A stretch of 14,994 nucleotides of DNA, taken from contig CALMQD010000205.1 of assembly GCA_937871415.1 (NCBI GenBank), forward strand, positions 1 through 14,994, given 5' to 3'. The DNA is from an uncultured Phycisphaerales bacterium (GTDB taxonomy: Bacteria > Planctomycetota > Phycisphaerae > Phycisphaerales > UBA1924). Position 1 is the stretch's first letter; the number at the start of each line of letters is the position of its first letter. Positions 14,225 to 14,994 of this stretch are shown piece by piece. The notes beneath the pieces were generated by a model. That model was given only the letters and a program-made list of their open reading frames with translations. It did no database searches and had not been told where the DNA came from. Both the position numbers and the translations under genes were made by a program.

Positions 14225-14994
14225 CTACCGCGAGCCGAGGTCTTCCGACCGCCTCACCACGCGATAACCCGAGCCGTCGCGCGGGCCGTGGCGCTGCGCG
14301 ATCGACTGCATGATCCCCGTCGGGTCGTCGTCGAGGAAGGCGATGGTCTGGATCTGCACGGCGCGGCCCGCGGAGGCCGGAGCGCTCTCTCCGGCGTCGG
14401 GGACGCTCTCCGCTGCCGCGACCGGCGGGTTGAGCCGTTCAAGCCGGTCGATCGTCGCCCAGAGGCCTTGACCCCACACGCCGCCGCCGGAACGTTCGAG
14501 TGAACGGGAGAGCAGGAACACGACCTGCGGGCGCAGGGTCAACGCCCGCTCGAGCCCGACGAGGGGGTTCGACCGACCGGCGGGCTCGATCGAAGCGAGC
14601 CAGCGCGCGAGTTTCGCCTGGTTCTCGCGGGTGGCGGGGAGCAGTTCTTCGGAGAAGACCGCGCACGAAGCCGAGACCGATGTCGACGCGTCGTCGGGGT
14701 TGCCGGGGTCGCCGGCGGAAACGCTCTCGCGGAAGAGCACGACGGAGAACCGCTGCTCGGGCGCGAGACGGGCCACCGAACGCCTCAGTTCGTTCAGCAC
14801 CATCGGCAGCGATGTGACCATCGGCCCGGAAGCGTCGACCGCGTAGACGACGGACTCGGCCCGTTCAGAACGGGCGCCGGCGAACGTGATCGATGAAGCG
14901 GCAGGGGCGGCCGCGCCCGGCGAACCGGGCTCACCCTTCGCAGCGGTCGCGTTTCGCGCGGTGATCTTCAGCGGCTCGGCGGTGCGCGCCGGAC
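14225..14994 (-). CDS. von Willebrand A domain protein (5' end outside the window)
   Basis: The last 256 codons are visible, ending at TAG 14225. Upstream of the ATG at 14821 the frame stays open to the window edge and includes the vWA start VVYAVDASGPM, so 14821 is an internal methionine, not the start. The metal-site motif reads D-A-S-G-P where DxSxS is usual, so one coordinating serine is replaced by proline. The rest follows the fold: VLNELRRSVARLAPEQRFSVVLF, NPLVGLERALTLRPQVVFLLSRS, and near the end IQTIAFLDDDPTGIMQSIAQRHG. Before the domain is a flexible Ala/Gly/Pro-rich linker, suggesting an N-terminal anchor or other domain beyond the window. Planctomycetes carry many such proteins; a protein-binding role is likely. 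Confidence 0.85.
   Translation of the reverse strand, partial: PARTAEPLKITARNATAAKGEPGSPGAAAPAASSITFAGARSERAESVVYAVDASGPMVTSLPMVLNELRRSVARLAPEQRFSVVLFRESVSAGDPGNPDDASTSVSASCAVFSEELLPATRENQAKLARWLASIEPAGRSNPLVGLERALTLRPQVVFLLSRSLERSGGGVWGQGLWATIDRLERLNPPVAAAESVPDAGESAPASAGRAVQIQTIAFLDDDPTGIMQSIAQRHGPRDGSGYRVVRRSEDLGSR

Overview
The window is very GC-rich, with strong G/C preference at third codon positions. Several gene types together point to a planctomycete of the Phycisphaerae/Phycisphaerales kind: an exported protein with a PEP-CTERM-like tail ending in five arginines, two bactofilins (one with a zinc ribbon), FHA and GAF signalling proteins, a SpoIIE/PP2C phosphatase, a PrkA-type kinase, a degenerate FmdB-like protein and a von Willebrand A protein. 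This lineage call is inference from gene content and composition. No tRNA, rRNA, insertion sequence, phage gene or CRISPR array was seen. It reads as ordinary chromosome, densely packed, with many convergent and divergent gene pairs.

Layout, left to right. The 3' end of an unknown plus-strand gene (1-137) meets a minus-strand FHA gene (158-952) at a symmetric hairpin that contains both stop codons. holA (DNA polymerase III delta, 1003-2211, plus) diverges from the FHA gene across 50 bp. It collides tail to tail with a two-gene bactofilin operon on the minus strand (2168-3301). A 330-bp spacer with a rho-independent terminator follows, then a secreted PEP-CTERM-like protein (3632-4516, minus). 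Next comes a GmhB-type HAD phosphatase (4772-5362, plus). Three small minus-strand genes follow (5376-6641): FmdB-like, possibly Sm-like, and unknown. Then come a class I mannose-6-phosphate isomerase (6759-7898, plus) and a tightly packed minus-strand operon of methenyl-THF cyclohydrolase/cyclodeaminase, PP2C phosphatase and YkgJ-type cysteine-cluster protein (10464 down to 7908). prkA (10785-12899, plus) diverges from that operon. The window closes with a minus-strand arsR-SRPBCC operon (14140 down to 12921) and the 3' part of a vWA protein gene (14225-14994).

How the parts may work together. The clearest regulatory unit is the arsR-SRPBCC pair: a consensus-like promoter (TTGCAC, 17 bp, TAAAAT) with an inverted repeat inside it, a leaderless-looking GTG start, and a 4-bp ATGA stop/start overlap. 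The FHA protein, the PP2C phosphatase and the PrkA kinase are all parts of Ser/Thr phosphorylation signalling and lie within about 12 kb; any direct link is inference. A recurring architecture is a TANNNT -10-like hexamer ending 5-6 bases before the start codon, at the FHA, holA, 6641, fchA and arsR genes, which suggests leaderless transcription is common here. By contrast, prkA and the PEP-CTERM-like gene have visible Shine-Dalgarno sequences.

I see no mobile or defence system. The most unusual items are the zinc-ribbon/plain bactofilin pair, the FHA protein that ends in the middle of a GAF-like domain after a C9 tract, the GmhB-like enzyme missing zinc ligands, and the SRPBCC-NTF2-like fusion under ArsR.
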